NCBI RefSeq assembly: GCF_032362555.1
Contig: NC_083520.1
Span: 5,146,001-5,210,000, forward strand
From: Amyelois transitella
Lineage: Eukaryota > Arthropoda > Insecta > Lepidoptera > Pyralidae
Reading direction: 5' to 3'
DNA length: 64,000 nt
Numbering within the stretch: the first letter of the stretch is position 1; every line of letters starts with the position of its first letter. Made by a program: the position numbers and the translations under genes. Positions 60,501-64,000 of this stretch are shown here, piece after piece. The notes beneath the pieces were generated by a model. That model had not been told where the DNA came from and made no database searches. It was given only the letters and a program-made list of their open reading frames with translations.

Positions 60501-63006
60501 TGCACCTATAGGTACCGTGGTTGGTAATATTTTACTGAAAATATACCCATTTATTTATTTGTTATAATTTTTTGTGATATAAAGGGTATTATATCTATCT
60601 ATCATCTATATTTACCTTACATGATTAAGACAAACCCATATGTTACATACTTTCACTTCAATCGATTGGTATAGAATGCCTTATGGCATTAAGTCCATCC
60701 ATTTTACATTATATAAGGTGCAATATATTTTAAATAATAACATATAATCACATCTACGTCCCCCGCGGAGGAGACAGAGCCAACAATCATTAAAAGACTA
60801 CAAGGAATGGAAAAAGAGAAGGCGTGGTCTTATTCCTTTTTCTATTGGTACCGGGAACCACACGGCATAAAAATAAATACTTTATTAAAAATGAAAACAT
60901 CTGCAAATTGTTTGTATTATAAATTCAATTATAATATAAATTCAATGTCCATGCGTCCTAATGGTAACGGTCCTCTTTGACGGTAATGGCGGTATCCGCA
61001 TTGTGTTAGACACTGACAATGTGACTTGATCACTGAAACCTAATAATAGGAATATAGATGTTTCGTTTATGATTCCGAGTTGAATTGTTATTAACCTTTG
61101 TCATAATAAAAATTCTGGGGCTTCATTACAGTTCACATATGAAAACGTTCCCTTAGCAATTATTTACTTATGTTAGAACCTTGAACGACGAATTGATAAA
61201 TATTTCGCTGAGACTACCTACATGTCTTATCAAATTTAAAATTAATAAATACCTACCTTCTAGCTTAACTGGATTATACGTAGGTATTAGCGATATAAAT
61301 AAGCATATTAAAAGCGTATTGTGGTTATTTATTTTTAATACTATTTATTATATAATTTTCCAGATAGGTAGGTAACTTTGAGATACTGGAACTAAGCAGG
61401 TAAGGCAGGTACCTACCTGTTTTGTAAAAGGATACAAACTTACACTTATCATGTAGTGAAAAGAAACACAATAGATTAACATAAACAATAGGATGACGTA
61501 CATAATAGACTTTAGTGATAGATAGTCTGTAAATTTTTTTTATCCATTTATGTAAGTAGGTTTACTGCAGACGCATAAGCATTAAAACATGCAAATTGTG
61601 GTAGAAATTTTTCTTCAAGCTCTAGTCATATGGGAATAATATTTTACAATACATAATGTAGGTACTTTCAAATTTTAATAGAAAAAAATAATAAATTGTT
61701 AAAACTTAAAAGAATTGGTTTCCACAAGGCTAGTACATACGTACTAAAAGGTGTGACGAAGTAATTATCATCATTGATGAAACACCCAAGTTTTAAAAGG
61801 AGCCTCGTCCTATAACTTTTTTATGAACTCGCCAGAGTATAAGTATTATATGCTTATTTTCCTTGGTTGCAGATTCGATGAAGGTCGGGACGGGTTTCTG
61901 GATTTAACCGAAGTCAAGCGTATGATGGAGCGACTGGGAGCCCCACAAACCCACCTCGGGCTCAAGGCCATGATCGCGGAGGTCGATGAAGATGGCGATA
62001 ATAAAATCAGTTTTAGGGAGTTTCTGCTCATTTACAGGTAATAAAAAAAATTATGTTGTATTTCTTGCATTTTCGCAGCGACGTCAAATACCTGTGCCAG
62101 TTGCCTTAAAAAAGGTTAAAAACATGGGATTCTTTTTTTTGGCGATTTGCTAGCCACCTGTCGCTATTTGAATCTTGGTCTTCGAGTCTTTTCAAGATTG
62201 TGAGCCCTGTCTACTCCGTAAGCGATATAGACGTAATAATTAGGTATGTACGCAAAAACATACATATAGTCACGTCTTTATCCCTTGTGGGGTAGACAGA
62301 GCCAACAGTCTGAAAAAGACTGAAAGGCAAACACATGGCTGTAAGAAAATTGTAAAAACTGTAGATACCTTACCTACCTAACTAGTTAAGTCTCTTGAAC
62401 ATTTGGGCAAGTAAGAAGGTATACCTACAAAAGGTGTTATTTATATTTCCACTCGAAGTTCGTCATTGTAGTCATGAAACGCGGTTTATTGTGTATGAGA
62501 CATGAGTATATAAACACATTTGCCTGGTTTGAGTCACTCAGTAACAATCAAATTATCCTTGTATTAAAATTTGTTATTACATCAGGAAATAATAAAACTC
62601 CTTTGACAAAAAGGAATTCATTGCTTGCTATTGGACAAAAAAGACATTTTGATGATACTACAGAACGTTCAGGAGTTCAGACGCAAAGACATTTTTTTCT
62701 GGAAATTCCCAGGGGAAAGTCAGTTGTTGACGAATTAATGTTATTATTTTCAGAAAAGCTCGCGCTGGCGAATTGGTCTCAGACTCCGGATTGGACGCCT
62801 TTGCGCGGCTTACGGAAATCAACGTGGAAGAAGTCGGCGTAAACGGAGCCAAAAACTTCTTCGAAGCCAAAATCGAGGAGCTCTCAAAATCAAACAAATT
62901 CCACGACGAGATCATCCAAGAACAGGAACAAAAACGACGAGAAGCTGAAGAAAAGGCCTTAAGAAGGCAGCAGTTTAAAGAAAAAGCCGCCTTATTTCAA
63001 TCATAA
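48545..63006 (+). CDS. EFHD2 (Swip-1): EF-hand domain-containing protein D2 / Swiprosin-1 (195 aa)
   Basis: Exons 48545-48714, 61873-62037 and 62754-63006; 588 nt, GT-AG, all junctions phase 2. It starts MAATEELSCILSRRQEIN. The conserved YTEFHEFSRKEIK precedes EF-hand 1 (loop 59-70, DEGRDGFLDLTE). The family signature ERLGAPQTHLGLK links to EF-hand 2 (loop 95-106, DEDGDNKISFRE). Both loops keep all calcium ligands. Then come FREFLLIYRKARAGEL, NGAKNFFEAKIEEL and a charged C-terminal coiled coil (about 160-195). Family knowledge: a calcium-sensing, actin-binding and cross-linking protein at lamellipodia. Intron 1 is about 13.2 kb and repeat-rich and contains an alternative first exon. The most likely 3' polyadenylation signal is the AATAAA near 63347. 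Confidence 0.94.
48715..51600. other. EFHD2 intron 1, first part
   Basis: AT-rich intronic sequence. I see no exon and no clear repeat copy between the GC-rich first exon and the alternative promoter region. Confidence 0.45.
51621..51646 (+). promoter_or_regulatory. CCAAT and CRE motifs upstream of the alternative first exon
   Basis: ATTGG (CCAAT on the minus strand) at 51622-51626 and a perfect palindromic TGACGTCA at 51639-51646, about 115 bp before the ATG at 51761. This is the consensus site of CREB/ATF factors; use in vivo is inference. Confidence 0.4.
51761..51888 (+). CDS. Candidate alternative first coding exon of EFHD2 (43 codons)
   Basis: Opens with METNSAKADSRNLPKVDAIM and ends YAAELRNVKTS before AT|GTAAGT, a consensus donor. 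It ends in phase 2, exactly what EFHD2 exon 2 (61873) needs. Joined, it would give a 181-residue form in which the EF-hand loop DEGRDGFLDLTE is preceded by RNVKTSIF instead of EVTFNKF, and YTEFHEFSRKEIK is lost. Promoter-like motifs precede it. No stop-free extension crosses the donor usefully, so it must splice. The alternative is the first exon of an unrelated gene whose other exons I did not find. Confidence 0.5.
54337..54552 (-). mobile_element. Helitron-like element (216 bp)
   Basis: Read on the minus strand: A|TCCACACTAATATTATAAAT ... GCGGATAAAAGCCAG|T; the terminal CTAG has become CCAG. It shares the 5' TACTAATATTATAAATG block with the copy at 58380. Confidence 0.55.
56790..56930 (-). 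repeat. Helitron-like fragment, degenerate
   Basis: GGAAATTGCCCGCGGCTGTG, CTGAATTTCGGGAAATCACA, CAAAATTTCAAACCCTTGGA; inverted relative to 58380. Ends not recognisable. Confidence 0.4.
58380..58593 (+). mobile_element. Helitron-like element, best-preserved short copy (214 bp)
   Basis: A|TCCTACTTCCTACTAATATT at the left; CGGACGAAGTCGCGGGTGGC then TTCTAG|T at the right. Both ends obey the Helitron rule (TC start, CTRR end, inserted between A and T). The GC-rich subterminal block can pair partly. It is too short to encode anything. Confidence 0.65.
58949..60132 (+). mobile_element. Composite Helitron-like element or stack (about 1.2 kb)
   Basis: A|TCTATATATATAAAACTCTT at the left and GGCGAAGCCGCGGGCGGAAA then GCTAG|T at the right. 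Inside are two direct repeats (about 58970-59150 and 59265-59405) sharing GAGCACTAAGAA.GGATTTTT and CAACCCCCAAGGGGGGGAAA. A separate family-E repeat lies at 59407-59555. It may be one element with an insertion or two neighbouring elements. Confidence 0.4.
59407..59555. repeat. Family-E dispersed repeat (SINE-like)
   Basis: GGGGCTGCGGGAAAGTTCTA ... CCGTGGCCCCGGAACGCAAA ... GTCTGACACTCCCTTCCG ... GCGGGAGAGGTCATTTGATG ... TTTCCCATCC. G+C far above the flanks. A repeat of this type is common in moth genomes, from memory; only one copy is seen here. Confidence 0.45.
60745..60870 (-). mobile_element. SINE-B copy with internal deletion
   Basis: Plus strand: ATAATCACATCTACGTCCCC, GACAGAGCCAACAATCATTA, then directly the head block GGTACCGGGAACCACACGGC. 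The middle of the SINE is missing. Confidence 0.65.
62115..62340. mobile_element. Two SINE-B fragments tail to tail
   Basis: A plus-strand copy (about 62115-62252: GGCGATTTGCTAGCCACCTG ... CTACTCCGTAAGCGATATAG ... AGGTATGTA) is followed by a minus-strand 3' fragment (about 62262-62340: ACATACATATAGTCACGTCT, GGGGTAGACAGAGCCAACAG). They lie in EFHD2 intron 2. Confidence 0.65.
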
Positions 63007-63724
63007 GTAAGGCCAGTGTTACTCTGTTGATCACATTGTATCTAGTCTGTAAGCTGTTACCATGGCTTTAGTTTTGGTGGGTCCATAAATTATGAAATAC
63101 GGAAAAATATAATAAAAGAATGTCGGAGGTTTGCATGGATTCATCTCACGGGATTTCTCTCCCCATTGCTTAAGAAATGATTGTAAGTTCCTAATTTTCT
63201 GTCAGTTATTGAAAGGAATAGGAAATTTGCTAGTAAAATATTATTTTAGTAACTGATATTATAGTGTAGATAATTTTTTAATTTCTTTACAAAAAAAAAT
63301 ATTGCTAAATATGTCTTGAATGAGTTTAGATTTTAAGTGTTTTTTAAAATAAAATCTTGAAAGGAAGTTAATTATGGCCTAAAAATTATTATATAATTGG
63401 CCATTACTTTTATATAAAACATTTGACTTGTTGAATCCAACAAGTTTCAATTCATGTTGCCTTCTTATATTTACATAAGTTAAAGATATAAGTTATATGT
63501 GATGTTAAACAGTAATTTTAAGGTAAATCAAATACAACTTCTTTATAAAATAATTGTTGTTTATTATTACTTACCCTATTTTGTAGGTAACATGGGAATC
63601 TGTTAGAAGTATATAAAGCTATTTTAAACACTCATGTACACATATATTACCGACAGTTATTTTATTTAGAGCATCAGGGTGATGCCTGAAGTTTTAAATT
63701 TATAAAAGAGAAATTTATGAAACA
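63007..63724. other. EFHD2 3' untranslated region and intergenic gap
   Basis: AT-rich. It has several AATAAA-like signals on the plus strand (for example near 63347) and a minus-strand AATAAA-like site near 63660 that could serve the next gene. No coding exon seen. Confidence 0.5.
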
Positions 63725-63886
63725 TCAGTCATCTATTCCCGAGCTGTTTCTGAATGTTTCATGTTGTTGGTAAGACACATTCTGGTTTGAATTGTTGCTC
63801 ATGTTTATTTCCTTCCTTGTCATTGGAGGTATATTTTCTAAATCAATTTGCTGCAGGTTCCCCAATGTAGTGAGTAAAGATGCATT
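63725..63886 (-). CDS. Possible terminal coding exon of an unidentified minus-strand gene
   Basis: On the minus strand a good acceptor (AATTTTTTACAG, reaching 63887) opens a frame reading NASLLTTLGNLQQIDLENIP, then PMTRKEINMSNNSNQNVSYQ, ending NSSGIDD and TGA at 63725-63727 (53 residues). The Asn/Gln/Ser-rich composition is typical of a regulatory protein's C-terminal tail. The phase of the upstream exon is unknown, and the next exon (upstream on the minus strand) lies outside the window or was not found. Family not recognised. Confidence 0.35.
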   Translation of the reverse strand, partial: NASLLTTLGNLQQIDLENIPPMTRKEINMSNNSNQNVSYQQHETFRNSSGIDD

Positions 63887-64000
63887 CTGTAAAAAATTAC
63901 TTACAGTTACAACTTGGCAGAAGATTCTTTTGATAAACATGTTTACTTATTGTTTTATTGTTTTGATTTAACTTACTAAATATGTAACAAACATTTATTA

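Larger units (their letters stand above)
51889..61872. other. EFHD2 intron 1, second part
   Basis: About 10 kb without a convincing exon. It contains SINE-B bits (54880-54920 minus; 55385-55470 plus; 60745-60870 minus), Helitron-like copies (54337-54552 minus; 56790-56930 minus; 58380-58593 plus; 58949-60132 composite) and a family-E repeat (59407-59555). Confidence 0.5.

Noticed and set aside
62474-62842. 122-codon plus-strand frame overlapping EFHD2 exon 3
   Set aside because: Different frame from the confirmed exon; most of it is intron.

Overview
The window looks like nuclear DNA of a moth or butterfly (Lepidoptera). The base composition is AT-rich, the genes are split by GT-AG introns, and the genes read as insect orthologues. 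Introns and intergenic DNA are full of short repeats: a SINE-like family ending in a TATG-rich tail, short Helitron-like elements with A|TC...CTAG|T ends, and a 5'-truncated RTE-type LINE. No CRISPR, bacterial, LTR-retroelement or viral sequence was seen.

Layout. Positions 1-1100 hold the last two exons of ribosomal protein L13A (+). Positions 2783-6595 hold a TATA-driven, two-exon gene for a secreted, extremely arginine-rich 1073-residue repeat protein that I do not recognise. Convergent to it, 6677-9036 (-) is calcyclin-binding protein (CacyBP/SIP, 5 exons, 234 aa). Positions 10098-14467 (-) are ING3 (11 exons, 393 aa, PHD finger) and 16070-16288 (+) is the small APC/C subunit CDC26.

Positions 17268-44856 are a cluster of four pickpocket-like DEG/ENaC sodium-channel genes, called here ppk-A (-), ppk-B (-), ppk-C (+) and ppk-D (-). 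I could trace all four as complete 14-coding-exon models (581, 572, 577 and 550 aa). Ten of the fourteen exons are the same length in all four, apart from one exon of ppk-D that is 3 nt longer. ppk-B and ppk-C are head to head; ppk-C and ppk-D converge. The second-membrane-segment exon is almost identical in DNA between A and B, and partly with the inverted C, while the other exons are well diverged. This points to localised gene conversion. ppk-D has lost the conserved His-Gly gating motif and the conserved acidic residue of the second membrane helix.

Positions 44870-48300 are repeat-filled intergenic DNA. Positions 48545-63006 (+) are EFHD2/Swiprosin-1, an EF-hand protein, with a 13-kb first intron. 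That intron holds a second, phase-compatible coding first exon at 51761-51888. The right edge carries what may be the last exon of a gene on the minus strand.

The genes do not form a pathway. The ppk array is the one functional cluster: tandem and inverted duplication of a channel gene, with one strongly diverged member.
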